The notes: a model not told the origin generated them from the letters alone. A stretch of 64,000 nt of DNA from Cranoglanis bouderius (GCA_023630585.1 CM042558.1:8215300-8279299); one strand, 5' to 3'; shown: positions 11,870-25,192, counted from the stretch's first letter. Made by a program: numbers and translations.

Positions 11870-13089
11870 TATATGTTACATATCATGACTTTAGTGTTGT
11901 AAAGTTTCATCTCGCGTTCATTCTTAACCCAGAGAGAACCTTGTATTTATAAACCTAACACCTTAAAACACCCACAAATTACTGCTCATACCATATGCAC
12001 TGTCTGTGTAGCAAATCCGACATTCATATGTTGATTAATAGAATATTTACATCAGGGCATGATGTAAACTCGACCTGCACACCCAAATTCCTTTCAAATG
12101 CTAATGATTTCAAAATGCTTTCAAAAGGTTTTAATGCGTTTGCAGTATTAATGAGCCGACAGTGTTACACTGCTGCACACAGAGCAAAAGCCTTCGCATG
12201 ACATGATCCACAGAAGCTGAAAGGAAAATCACAAGGAGACATTTTTATCATGAACGTTAGTTTCAGATTCCTTTTTCATCTATTTACCTGCTCCTTAACC
12301 TATTTCTTTTTACATTACCCAAGATTCATGAGCCTCATATTCATGGTCCCAAAATGGCTTCTGTACAAGCTCACTACGTAGGGTATGGCAGCACTCTAAA
12401 GCCTTTATAGACCGCTATCTGGCCAATGAAACACGATTTAATATTCAGCCGTGTAAAAAGGGCGACTCTGATCGTGCGTGTTCGCTTTATTATTACTTTT
12501 ACGAACACAGGTTGGTAATTTTGTGTATTTAATTTGAGTGAAAGTAGAGATATTACATGCAAGTAGTAATTATTTCAGGCAGGTACTTAAAATGGAGTCA
12601 AGTTGACTTTGTTACGTTTGAAGTTTGCGTTTGAGTTAAAAACGTACCTGAAACTTTGAGTCGCACCGAATCGGAGCTGGTAATGTGGACGGCGTTGTGT
12701 GTAGTGTTTTATTTCTTAGACAACAAGTGAACGCTGTGGATTATAGGTGTGTAGTTACAGTTTTGTAACCACATGTTGTAATTAGCGTTATTAGACATAA
12801 TATTTAATTTTGAATGTAATTATGTGTAATTGTGTTGGTACAGCATAGTTATCACACTGGGATAACGTATTAAAATTAAATATTAAACATATGATTGATT
12901 AAAAGGCAGGAGCATAAGCTAACATACTCGGTTAATATCGAGGAATCCGATTCGAGTTATTTACAGATTGTTAATGTTAGTAACAAAATGATTATCGGTC
13001 AGCTCTAAAACCGAAATTGTACGATGTTACGGAAGAAAAAACTCAGTCAAATTCTCTCTACCTTTTTCCTCTAGGTACATCAAGCTACT

Positions 13090-13090
<1 letters not shown>
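11870..13090. other. jmjd1c: intronic DNA with no recognised element
   Basis: Non-coding sequence without recognised repeats or exon-like blocks. Confidence 0.6.

Positions 13091-13091
<1 letters not shown>

Positions 13092-13182
<91 letters not shown>
13092..13182. repeat. (CA)n microsatellite, about 45 units
   Basis: A pure 91-bp CA tract. Confidence 0.97.
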
Positions 13183-13185
<3 letters not shown>

Positions 13186-13363
13186 CAGTGTACACAAAGC
13201 CACAATGAGTGCCTCCTGCCCGCACAGCACAAACGCACTTTAATCTCTGCAACCGGCGCGAACTATGGTGACCTCAGCGGCAGAGTCAACATGAAAAGAA
13301 GGACGGCTTTGAAAGATCAGTGGCGCACTGGAGCGAATCTGAGTCCAAAGAGCACATACACTC

Positions 13364-13424
13364 GTTCTCTCTCTCTCTCTCTGTCTGTCTGTCTGTCTGT
13401 CTGTGTGAGTGAGTGAGTGAGTGA
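13364..13424. repeat. compound (CT)n(CTGT)n(GAGT)n microsatellite
   Basis: A CT tract passes without a spacer into about six CTGT units and then, after a TGT, into about five GAGT units. Tetramers growing out of a dimer tract suggest stepwise slippage mutation. Confidence 0.93.
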
Positions 13425-13519
13425 GGAGGCATAATTACAAACAGCCAGCCACACTCTGCACTGAGCTGCTCCGAGAAACTGTTTGCTAAATGGGTCAGAG
13501 TGCAGCCCCACCTCTCTGC

Positions 13520-13574
<55 letters not shown>
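13520..13574. repeat. (CA)n microsatellite
   Basis: Pure CA tract of 55 bp. Confidence 0.97.
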
Positions 13575-13576
<2 letters not shown>

Positions 13577-13790
13577 CAGTAAGGCTAGTCTTTATGAATC
13601 AGCCTGATTACATGGTTTCCTTGTGTCTAGACTTTACCTTCCTCTGGTGCGAGAAGAGAAAACGAGAAAAGTAAGAATCAGGTGAGAACGTAAAAAGAAA
13701 CACAAACACAGAGAGCGAAGAGAAGAGATGGATTATTTTTTAATGGCAGGAAAAGAGACCACTGGTCGAGTGCATCAGCCTGACAAGCCT

Positions 13791-13886
13791 TCGCGCGCAC
13801 ACACACACACACACGCACACACACACACACATATGGTGTGGCCAGTGCAGCTGTGTGGAAAGCCCCTGATCAGTGACTGACTGACT

Positions 13887-13957
<71 letters not shown>
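13791..13957. repeat. opposed (CA)n and (TG)n tracts forming an inverted pair
   Basis: CGCGCGCACAC...CA (13791-13831) and TG...TGTGCGCGC (13889-13963) face each other across 57 bp. Because the CA side and the TG side are complementary, including their GCGC edges, a transcript or single strand could fold into a stem of about 40 bp. Confidence 0.93.
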
Positions 13958-13963
<6 letters not shown>

Positions 13964-14768
13964 CGCACGGCTCATTTATCCACTGCAGTGATTCAATAAG
14001 TGCGAGGCAGGAAAAGTCCCCAGTAACTTGCCCGTACACATACTCAAGAGCACACAACACGGCTCTCCGCCTGCAGCCTGGCAGAGACCGAGACCCACAA
14101 CAGGAAGCGAGCTCAGGAATAAGGACGCAGAGCCTCTCTCGCAGGGCTTTCGAAATAAAAAAAATGTAAAAAAAACACGCTTCACCTTCGAGCGCCGACA
14201 CAAGGACATCGTCTGTGCTAAAGGAATGACACATCTGACTGTGAAGCGTGCGGCTGTTAAACATCCGGTGAGAAGCCGGGCTTCCAAACTGTTTCCAAAA
14301 CACGGTGTTTCGTGAAGACAACACAAACACTGCCACGAAACACGCCGTGAGACACTAATCCTATTAAGCAGAGTAAATCAGGAAAAGACGGTTTTATCTG
14401 TTTTGGGGTTTTTTTTTTTTTTACCTCTGTGCTGTCGAGCTGGCCTTAAACCGAGCCTCCCAAATCTGAAGCCTCACATATCTGGGCCATGCAGTGGTTT
14501 CAGTCGATGGTAGAAGTCTCCAGTCGGAGTGAGGAGGAAAAACAAAACAGACAGCAACAAAAAAAAAAAAAAAAACAACGAAGGACAAACAAAACACGGA
14601 GAAGGCTGGACTCAGTCCGTCGCTGGCCACATGGCAGACATTTTAAGTATCTGACTGGGGAGCGAGAGAGAAGACGAGTGCCGCAGAGCTCACAGAAACA
14701 GGCTAGAGGGAGGACGACTGTAAGAAGAAGCAAAACGAGTCACTCCCTCCCTCCCTGTCTCGCTGTTC

Positions 14769-14789
14769 TCTCTCTCTCTCTCCCACACA

Positions 14790-14860
<71 letters not shown>
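14769..14860. repeat. compound (CT)n(CA)n microsatellite
   Basis: CT tract 14769-14782 directly followed by CA 14783-14860, with one AA interruption near 14791. Confidence 0.95.
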
Positions 14861-14863
<3 letters not shown>

Positions 14864-15240
14864 CCCTCTCTCTGTGTGTCCCAGCTCCTGCGCAGGCCAG
14901 ATTATTAGTCCTGCTCTGTCATTAGCATCACAGGGTCCAAGTGAAAGCTGGATCTGGGTCAGCCTCCAGAGGCTACACACACAGCAACAGGAAACTCTTC
15001 AGACCAACAGGACACATGGGGGTGTGTGTGGGGGGGGGAACGGGACCGCAATAGAACACAGACCCTCCTTTTTCTTCTCTTTTTTTTCCTCCCCTCCCCC
15101 CTTTTTTCAGTTCACTTGGCTGTCGAGGCACGTGTCGAACTCTTCAAGTGCTTGTTTGTGTTGTGCTGCAGAGTGTAGAGTGAGAGTGAGATTGAGAGTT
15201 CGGGTCTTTGTGTGCGCGCGTATGTGTATGTGCGAGAGAG

Positions 15241-15251
15241 GAGGAGGAGGA

Positions 15252-15331
<80 letters not shown>

Positions 15332-15345
15332 AAGAGAGAGAGAGA
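15241..15345. repeat. (GGA)n/(GA)n purine tract
   Basis: Four or five GGA units, then more than 35 AG units with few interruptions. It is a homopurine-homopyrimidine mirror tract of about 100 bp, the type of sequence able to form triplex (H-DNA). Confidence 0.96.
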
Positions 15346-15661
15346 CAGGGGGCAGCATGGTGGCATGTGTTTGAACCAGGAAAAGGGTGGTGCTGTGTTC
15401 AGCATAACTAATCTTCCCACATCACAGGTGGCTGAGCCACTTTCAACATGACTCACGACACTTAGTAAAGCTTTGGCGCACACACACACAAACACACAAA
15501 CACACATGCACAGTAAATTAAAAAGCACGTAAAAGGAACAGGATACGACAATGTCCGAACAGTGCTGTTCCAGTCGTGACGACGTGCCTCTCCAGACATA
15601 CTAAAGACGAAAGATAGTTGAGTGTTGGCCTGATGGGATTTGGTGTACTGGAGATCCCAGT

Positions 15662-15706
<45 letters not shown>
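15662..15706. repeat. (TG)n microsatellite
   Basis: Pure TG tract followed by a short GA. Confidence 0.95.
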
Positions 15707-15707
<1 letters not shown>

Positions 15708-15832
15708 AGACAGGATGTAACCACTTAAAAGCTTTTTTGTAGTCCGCTCACCATCTCAAGCGCACAACTTTTAACAGCAATGTTCCTGCTAAAGTTATAA
15801 TTCATCATCTCATTATTTGCTCAATATTGAAA

Positions 15833-15962
15833 TCCATCCATCCATTTTCCGCACCGCTTATCCTGCACAGGGTCGAGGCGGAGCCTGGAGCTTATCCCAG
15901 GGGACTCAGGGCACAAGGCGGGGGACACCCTGGACGGGGTGCCGACTCATCACAGGGCACAA

Positions 15963-16042
<80 letters not shown>

Positions 16043-16171
16043 ATTTCCACACTACGCACAATTTAGAGAAGCCAATCAGCCTACAGCGCATGTCTTTGGA
16101 TTGGAGGAGGAAACTGGAGTACTCAGAGGAAACCCCTGAAGCACAGGGAGAACATGCAAACTCCACGCACA
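15833..16171 (-). mobile_element. tRNA-type SINE-like repeat, copy 2, with a (CA)n expansion inside
   Basis: Same family as 11562-11864 on the minus strand: tail CCATCCATCCATTTTCC, body with CCTGGACGGGGTGCCGAC and ACATGCAAACTCCACGC. The tRNA-like head is missing, so the copy is 5' truncated. A (CA)n tract of about 80 bp (15962-16040) sits at the place where the other copies have a short ACACACTAC/GTAGTGTGTG motif, so the microsatellite appears to have grown from within the SINE. Confidence 0.87.
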
Positions 16172-16290
16172 CATGCTCCTATTCCTTCAAATGTGTTAAT
16201 ATATGAATTTAAATAAGATCGCTCCTTAGTAACATGACCTGAGTGGATCTTTAAAAGCAAACACAATTAAACCCGAAATAAACAATAAAG

Positions 16291-18657
16291 GAACACCACA
16301 CCACATCACACCACACCACACCACATCACACCACACCACACCACATCACATCACATCACACCACATCACCCCACACCACACCACACCACACCATACCACA
16401 CCACACCATACCACACCACAATACATCACATCACACCACACCACAATACACCACACCACAATACATCACATCACGTCACACCACACCACAATACATCACA
16501 TCACACCACACAATACATCACACCACACTACACCACAATACATACAATACATCACACCACTCCACAATACATCAAACCACACCACAATACACATCACACC
16601 ACATCACATCACACCACACCACAATACACCACACCACACCACATCACACCACACCACACCACAATACACCACATCACATCACACCACACCACAATACACC
16701 ACATCACATCACACCACACCACATCACACCACACCACACCACAATACATCACACCACACCACAATACATCACATCACATCACACCACACCACACCACACC
16801 ACAATAAATCACATCACACCACACCACACCACAATACATCACACCACACCACACCACAATACATCACACCACATCACACCACACCACACCACAATACATC
16901 ACACCACATCACATCACATCACACCACACCACAATAAATCACATCACCCCACATCACACCACACCACCCCACACCACATCACACCACACCACATCACACC
17001 ACACCACAATACATCACACCACACCACATCACACCACACCACAATACATCACATCACAATACACCACACCACATCACACCACATCACACCACATCACAAT
17101 ACACCACACCAGATCACAATACATCACATCACATCAAACCACACCACAATACATCACACCACATCACATCACACCACACCACAATACATCACATCACAAT
17201 ACACCACACCACATCACACCACATCACACCACATCACAATACACCACACCACATCACAATACATCACATCACATCAAACCACAATACATCACACCACATC
17301 ACAATACATCACACCACACCACAATAAATCACATCACATCACACCACAATACATCACACCACACCACACCACAATAAATCACATCACATCACACCACAAT
17401 ACATCACACCACACCACATCACACTACACCACACAACATCACAATACATCACATCACATCAAACCACACCATAATACACCATACCACACCACAATACATC
17501 ACACCACACCACAATACACCACACCACAATACATCACATCACGTCACACCACACCACAATACATCACATCACACCACACAATACATCACACCACACTACA
17601 CCACAATACATACAATACATCACACCACTCCACAATACATCAAACCACACCACAATACACATCACACCACATCACATCACACCACACCACAATACACCAC
17701 ACCACACCACATCACACCACACCACACCACAATACACCACATCACATCACACCACATCACACCACACCACATCACACCACACCACACCACAATACATCAC
17801 ACCACACCACAATACATCACATCACATCACACCACACCACACCACACCACAATAAATCACATCACACCACACCACACCACAATACATCACACCACACCAC
17901 ACCACAATACATCACACCACATCACACCACACCACATCACACTACACCACAATACATCACATCACATCAAACCACACCATAATACACCATACCACACCAC
18001 AATACATCACACCACACCACAATACATCACATCACACCACATCACAATACACCACACCACATTACATCACATCACACCACATCACAATACACCACACCAC
18101 ACCACAATACACCACAATACATCACACCACATCACATCACACCACACCACAATACATCACATCACAATACACCACACCACATCACACCACATCACAATAC
18201 ACCACACCACATCACAATACATCACATCACATCAAACCACACCACAATACATCACACCATACCACACCACAATACATCACACCATACCACACCACAATAC
18301 ATCACACCACATCACAATACATCACACCACACCACAATAAATCACATCACATCACACCACAATACATCACACCACACCACACCACAATAAATCACATCAC
18401 ATCACACCACAATACATCACACCACACCACATCACACTACACCACACAACATCACAATACATCACATCACATCAAACCACACCATAATACACCATACCAC
18501 ACCACAATACATCACACCACACCACAATACATCACATCACACCACATCACAATACACCACACCACATTACATCACATCACACCACACCACAATACACCAC
18601 ACCACACCACAATACACCACACCACATCACATCACACCACATCACATCACACCACAT
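16291..18657. repeat. pentanucleotide satellite (CACAY)n with higher-order duplication
   Basis: About 2.37 kb, some 470 units, built from CACAC, CACAT and the paired variant CACAATACAT, all in a five-base register with rare exceptions. Rare marker variants recur at fixed distances: the CGTCA variant at 16474 and 17542, and the CCACTCC variant at 16560 and 17628, both 1068 bp apart; the ACACAACATC variant at about 17431 and 18444, about 1013 bp apart. Segments of about 1 kb have therefore been duplicated in tandem within the array. It contains no long open frame. Confidence 0.97.
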
Positions 18658-18659
18658 CG

Positions 18660-19645
18660 ATGCAAAGCTTGTGATTTAACACCAAGGCAATAAAAAAATT
18701 TAAAAAAAAACCACAATATCTAATGTTCACAATCTAACTTGAGCTAAACTGGCCAAATCTACAGCCAATTATGTGTAATTAATTGAAGATTAAAAGCCGA
18801 TTCATTTTTGCAGGCTGACTGAATGGAGATGAAACACCAGCTGAAGCCTCGGGCACAGACTTGGAGCAGGTAGAGACAGGAAATGAGAGTGTATGATCTC
18901 TCTCTCTCTCTTTCTCTATCGGTTCTTGGCACTCGAGCTGTCATGCAGAAGAAAGCATGGTGCCATGATCAAAGCCCATTTTCGCACTCAGATATGTGAA
19001 GGAGGCCCAAATCACAAGTGCACGCTGGATTTTTCTATACGCTCACTCCCTCATTAGAACTGCCAGAGAAACAAAGCTTCAGATCCGAAACAGGCGGGAT
19101 TAACCCTGACACATACCGGCTTAAACATCCTATAACATCTCCAAAAGCCACTTTCCCATGCAGGGCATAATGACGGAACACTACTTTACTACTTCATATG
19201 TGATTTGTCTGTTTTATTTCCTTTTTCCGCTACTATGCTTTAAAAGAAATCATTTTGAATTGTAATACGTAAGATTTCAACTGCTCTAACTGAAATATAA
19301 AACTAAAAACTCAAAATAAAAACAAATTCTATCACTGAAAATAAAAGAAACAAAAAGAAACCTGTAAAAAAACAATTACCATTTTAAAGATTAAGTAAAA
19401 AAAAAAGAAACGAAAAGAAAGAAATAATCTGCTTCCATTTTGCTTTATTTAGTTTATTATTAAAAACAGAAGTGAAAAAAAAAGATATCAGGATACCAAA
19501 GATATCTCAGAAAAGTGTATCACAAATTAATATATCACAATACTGATATAATATCATCGTATCGCCCAGCCCCAGTGTCTGATATCTTTTTTTTTTTTTT
19601 TTTTAACACAACCTAGCCAATATGACCTGATTAGTCCTTTTTTAT
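18660..19645. other. jmjd1c: intronic DNA, mostly unrecognised
   Basis: AT-rich with A-rich patches at 19300-19490. The sequence around 19500-19575, ending in ATCGCCCAGCCC, looks like the decayed end of a hAT-type element, but I cannot locate its other end. Confidence 0.5.
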
Positions 19646-19651
19646 ACTTAA

Positions 19652-20075
19652 AGTCCCCGTGAAGTGCCTTGAAACACGCAGTTATCCGATATGTTGGCGT
19701 AATTTCCACTGAAACACGAAGTCAGAGCGAGCGGCTCCTCCCCCTTTTTAAATAGCCAATAGCGTTTATCTTACCTCACAGCCCGGGCTAAGCGGTACTT
19801 GACAGTTAGTACCATGGATTTTTATTTTGTTGGGGGCGGGACAGGATTCTAGAGAGCATTTGATTTGACAGAAAATCTGATGAGAAGCTGAAGTGCAGAA
19901 TGATGTCATCAAAACTGCTGATCCATATCGGTGGTAGAGAGAGAATTCGGAATGCATATATCCTGTAAATGTGAATTTCGTCACTGTTTTGGAGCGCACA
20001 AGCTTACAGATAACCTTAAGGCTGACACATTCATCCTAAAAACCAAATAACTTCAATTTTTATTTTATGGGGACT
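19652..20075. mobile_element. MITE with AGTCCCC/GGGGACT ends, flanked by TTAA
   Basis: The 424-bp segment starts AGTCCCCGTGAAG and ends ATGGGGACT. TTAA stands directly outside on both sides (19648-19651 and 20076-20079). There is no coding capacity. TTAA flanks are the target site of piggyBac-type elements, but the terminal bases are not typical of that superfamily, so the class is left open. Confidence 0.8.
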
Positions 20076-20188
20076 TTAAGAAACACACAAAAACATATAC
20101 TCTGAATTAGAAAACACTGTCCTGCGCCAGTTTGACAATCAAAACAAACAGGAGATCATTTTCATATCAACTTTATATCAATATTATC

Positions 20189-20189
<1 letters not shown>

Positions 20190-20270
<81 letters not shown>
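20190..20270. repeat. (TA)n microsatellite, about 40 units
   Basis: Pure TA tract of 80 bp; self-complementary and prone to cruciform extrusion. Confidence 0.97.
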
Positions 20271-20272
<2 letters not shown>

Positions 20273-20279
20273 TATTTCT

Positions 20280-21580
20280 ATCGACACCAAACCAAAACCT
20301 CACTGAAGCTTTCAGAATCTGGCAGTATTGCTTAGAATGGCATCACTGTTTTTGTGACATTGTCTCATACTTAATACAGGACATAAATAAAACGTCTATG
20401 TGTGTTTTGAACACACGTGGACGTCAACTACACACACGACACACACTCGCTGAGACGACCGAGGATGACGAATGAAGGAGCGCAGAGCCAAACTGCAGTA
20501 TGGTGCACCATCTCCAGTACAGAGCAGCCTTTCTTAAGCCTTTCATACCCACACACCCCCTCCGGTGTGTAAAAGAGCAGCCTACTCAAAATATTCCCTT
20601 TCCTGCAGCAGCGACAGTAAATGAGGAAGTTCTAATGTGGTTACTAAAATAACTGTCATGTGCATGTTAAACAATAGCAGAGTTTCCGTAAGAAAGCCGC
20701 TCCAGTGATGCTGGCTGGTTCGAAAGAAGATTACAAAACACACTACTGATTCTGAACACGCTGTGAGTGTGACGAAACCACTACAACAGCCCACGTTATG
20801 CTCAAGTCATCTGACATTGAACAGAAGTGGTAAGAAAAACAAGATTAACAAAATGAGAAGGACATTATTACTGGCTAAAAAGACATGACAGGGGGGTGAA
20901 CCTTTAGCTGTTATTTATGTTGTTATTATCCCAGCATACGTATAGCTTATATAGACAACTCAGAAAGAACTTGTCTTGTGGCAGCTTATCTGCAGTTGCC
21001 TAGCAACATACAAACTTTCACTTGAATGCTCTGTATGAGAAGTTCTGCGCTATTTCTGTAAGGTCGATATGTAATAAATAATGTTACCTCATTTCAGTCA
21101 ACATATTGAGCTTCGTGAATATGATTAGACTTGAAACGTCTCCTCTTCTCGGCAAACGGGGTACGGTAACGCAGATTACTTTTTAGGTGGTAAATTCTTT
21201 CCACTTCTGAGAATACGACTTTTGTATACAGTGATCCTGAACATTCCAACAACATGTGGACATTGCCCATGAGCTGAACTTTAACCCTTAAGGTTATTGC
21301 TGAATTACTGTAAAAGTGACCATGATGTGCTTCTTTATTGGCTAATAATTAACACAGCACTTTTACTGAACAAGATTACTGAAGAACGACAGCTTCCTGA
21401 ATCCACTGCGACATTATTTGCTAAAATACTAATACTTTGCTAAGCCTAAGGCAAAAGAAAATGAAGGCTGCAGTTAGTTAGGCAAGACAAATTTTTTTAT
21501 TCATTTAAATATCAGATGTACATGGGTCGGTCCATGTATGTGGTACCCTTTGGTCCTCGAGATATTAAAAGACAAAATAA
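20280..21580. other. jmjd1c: intronic DNA with no recognised element
   Basis: No repeat ends or exon-like block seen. Confidence 0.55.
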
Positions 21581-21589
21581 TTCCAGTGA

Positions 21590-21890
21590 GTGTCAGGTGG
21601 AAAAGCTTTGTTGAAGAGAGAGGTCGGAGGAGAATGGTGAGAGTGGTTTGAGCTGACAGGAAGGCTACAGTAACTCAAATAACCACTCTTAACAACCATG
21701 GTGAGCAGAAAAGCATCTCAGCGAGATGAGACACACCAAACCTTGAGGTGGATGGGCTACAACAGCAAAAGACCACTTCAGGTTCCAGTCCCGTCAGCAG
21801 TGAACATGAATCTGACGCTACAGTTGACACAAATCACCGAAACTGGACAGGTGAAGATTGGAAAAATGAGCAACTGATGTTTTTACAATC
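21590..21890 (+). mobile_element. Tc1-like remnant, N-terminal/linker coding part
   Basis: Degenerate sequence aligns by eye with the family represented at 50930-51398: GTGAGCAGAAAAGCATCTCAG, GGATGGGCTACAACAGCA and TCAGGTTCCAGTCCC correspond to the segment before the DDE domain (GEQKSISE, RWMGYNSRRP, QVPV). No terminal repeats and no intact frame remain. Confidence 0.72.
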
Positions 21891-21894
21891 TTCT

Positions 21895-24060
21895 TCTATC
21901 CAGAGTGGATAGCATAACAGAGTGGAGATTAGCCATTGTTGAACTTAATCATTTTTAATAGCCCTACATAATGTTTCAAATTCTGAAATGTAATTGATTT
22001 CAATGCTGCCTGTCAGCATAAAACATCAAGAAGATTCAAAAGGAAGAGAAACAAAGAAAGACTTAAGCAAATTGGTTGAAAATGATGTTTTACATTTAAC
22101 ATGAAACGTTTTTTTTCCCCCGTTCAGAGACAGAGAATGCATTGTTATAAACTAACATTCTCTGAACTCCAAAACACCAAACATTTTTTCAGTCAGTCTG
22201 CAACCATACTGATAACCCGAGATTAAAGGCGTCAGATCTGCCAAATGGTATCCGAAAAATCCTGCCTAATGCTTCAAAACCAACCATCTAGAGACGGAAA
22301 ACAAAATCCGCTACTACTGTAGCCTCGTGGCTACCTTCTTCCCTTTCCAATGCAAAGCACCTGCTTTACACACGCCGACATTTCACCTAATAAGAGTGTT
22401 GCCCTTCTGCCCTGCTATCTTTGCATAATCATTTGAACTAGTCAAATTGCAGTGCTCTGTTAAGACGCTATGCTAGCAGTCGCACGGCGCAGTGATTACT
22501 GTGCTTTTGCATAATTAGCATAGCAGCGGTACTCCTGCCCAGCAGACAGTAGCACAGCTTATCTCCAGACAAAACACTTCCAGTTCAGGCCTTGACATGC
22601 TAAAGTGAGAGGTGTTGTTGTTTCACAGACTGAATACTCCTTCCTGATCAATACAGCAGTGTAATCTTTACCTCCTACTAGAGGAGGAGGATTAAGGCAC
22701 GATGACTGACGGGAGTGAATGGTGCAGTAAAATCTGTTCCTTTGATCGTGGGGACACGCAGACGGCTAATCAGTCTGCCAGCTTCCTGACACACTAGAAT
22801 GAACGTGGCCTCAGATGCCGCCAAGCAAATCTCCACAAGCCTGGACAATAGTTACCTGGCTAAAGCCGTCCTCCATGCCGAGTTCACCGTTTCATTTCAA
22901 CTCATCTCTCTCTCTCTTGCTCCTTAAACACTATTCAAATTTTCAGAATAAGATATATATTATAAGAAAGAAAAATTTTCCATTTGAACACAAAAGATCC
23001 CATCTTCTGCCCAAGTCCATCAAAACTCAACAAATCGCTGCATAAAATGTGTCGTACTTTATTTTCACATTTTTAATTATGTATAATTTTTCTAATCCAT
23101 AACAGAGAATAAGATATTTAAAGTGGCATTACATACTTGCATCTCAAATTCCTTTTTATTGAGCATTTAGTGCACTTACTGTAGGTTTTACAATGCCACA
23201 ATAAAAAAGTGAGCGTACATACTGCGTAGGGCCATACCTGTTGACAGCTTAAGTCCAAAAGTGGCGGCAATATTTACACAGGGACCACTCGCACGATCAA
23301 CACGACCACTAATCATGGACAGAAAATGCGGACTAAAGAAGCAGAGAGAGAGAGGTTTTTTTTCTCTTTTCTGTCATATGCAATAGGATGTAACATAAAA
23401 GTAACATTTTTCACATTAAAAAGGAAAAAAAATGACTAACAAGATGATACACAAATGAGAAGACAGTGAGCACTGAAATAAACATTTGATAGGAGTCTAG
23501 TATATTGTGAATATAATGGTTTAACATTATGGCTTCCACTCTCACTATTCAGCAGCTTATAAAATAGCACTTGATCCAGCGCATCCTATTATTTTGTTAT
23601 TATATTACTTCGACAGATCATTTTGCTCATGACTTAATCAAACCATTGAGCTCATGAAAACATCATGCGTGCTATTCATTAATTCGCTATTCTGATTGGT
23701 CAAATAAATAAAATAACGCCAATATTTTTGTTTATTCAATGTGTTCTCTTGTAAAGGAAATGTGACCATGGTGTCAAGGATGATGTTTTAAGTGCTTTAA
23801 GTGTTGTTCAGAATTTTATCCATAAATGAATGCATCTCTGATTAAGATGCTGCCGTCTCCAATGTCTTTAAAGAGACAATCCAGTCAAAATAATTAGGCT
23901 AACAGTGTCGTATTTAGGTGTATTATATTGATCTCAGACGGCACTCCATTGCTTTTTGAGTGTATTTACAGCCCACAAACATGAATTTCAGTGTGACATA
24001 TTGTGGTTAGATCAAAGTGTCACACAGTCATGCTGGACTTAGTCACTTGTCTTGGCTCAA
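21895..24060. other. jmjd1c: intronic DNA with no recognised element
   Basis: AT-rich, apparently unique. The part at about 22300-22800 is less AT-rich and might hold conserved non-coding sequence; this is only an impression. Confidence 0.5.
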
Positions 24061-24067
24061 GACTTAA

Positions 24068-24614
24068 AGGCATAGTTCACCCAAAAATGAAAATTCTGTC
24101 ATCAGTTACTCACCCTCATGTCGTTCCAAAACCCCATACGACTTCCGTTCATCTTCGGAACACAAATGAAGACATTTTGTAATGAAATCTGGGAGATTTC
24201 TCTCCCTCCATTTACAGTCCAGTAACCAAAACTTTCAAGCTCCAAAAAGTTCATAAAGTGCAAAAACAGTGCAGCGCTTCCGGATCCCGTTGGATTGCGA
24301 GAGCGGCCGTGAAGATATTTTAAGAATAAAGACTTTTTAATTTCTCTGCGCACACAGAGCCTTCGTATCGCTTCGTAAAATTGGGATTAAACCACTGGAG
24401 TCACATGGATTACTTTTACGATGCCTTTATGAACTTTTTGGAGCTTGGAACTTTTGGTTACTGGACTGTAAATGGAGGGAGAGAAATCTCCCAGGTTTCA
24501 TTACAAAATGTCTTCATTTGTGTTCCGAAGATGAATGAAAGTCTTATGGGTTTGGAACGACATGAGGGTGAGTAACTGATGACAGAATTTTCATTTTTTG
24601 GGTGAACTACGCCT
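24068..24614. mobile_element. palindromic MITE with about 190-bp arms, flanked by TTAA
   Basis: Left arm 24068-24258 and right arm 24425-24614 are inverted copies at roughly 90% identity (AGGCATAGTTCACCC against GGGTGAACTACGCCT at the ends, AAAAAGTTCATAAAG against CTTTATGAACTTTTT at the inner edges). The spacer is about 166 bp. TTAA stands just outside both ends (24064-24067 and 24615-24618). Short frames on each strand are mirror images of each other and not genes. Confidence 0.9.
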
Positions 24615-25148
24615 TTAAGTCCAAAGATAGAACTGCACGTATACATCTGAGAAAAAGCCTCTTGTTTTGCATAACTCTCTGGATAGCACTTAAACCCATA
24701 GATATGTCTGAGGTCTGAATACCGATGTGTGCAATTTCTGTATCCTCACTACACACACTTAACTTAGCTCTGATTACGGTGAACAGGAAGCCTTTGGCAA
24801 TATGGCCTGTGTTTCAAAAGGGCTTCATTTAAAAAAAGAATGCAATTTCTTTTTACATATGTGTTAGAAATGCACAGTGTTGTGTTAATGTTTGCTCTGC
24901 ACAAAATTAAGGCCTAAATAACATACACGTGCATTTGAATATTAACACTTGAACATGAACACGTCAGTAATAAACCAAGACTGGAAAAGTTACAGTACAC
25001 TTTCTTCTTGGCTGAAGTGAAGGGAAAGTATGAGGAGGAAGTGAGCACTGTGTTCTGAAACCCCGCTCACCTGACCCAGAAATCCCTAGTCTAACACCCG
25101 ACTCTCCATCTGCCGCTCTCGCCCAGATTAACTCTGCCACACAACCCT

Positions 25149-25149
<1 letters not shown>

Positions 25150-25192
<43 letters not shown>

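Noticed and set aside
13740..14336. 198-codon minus-strand frame
   Set aside because: Half of it is CA repeat and the rest shows no known domain or splice signals.
16291..18657. CRISPR-like or telomeric array
   Set aside because: Units are five bases, there are no spacers, and the motif is not the vertebrate telomere repeat; it is a pentamer satellite.
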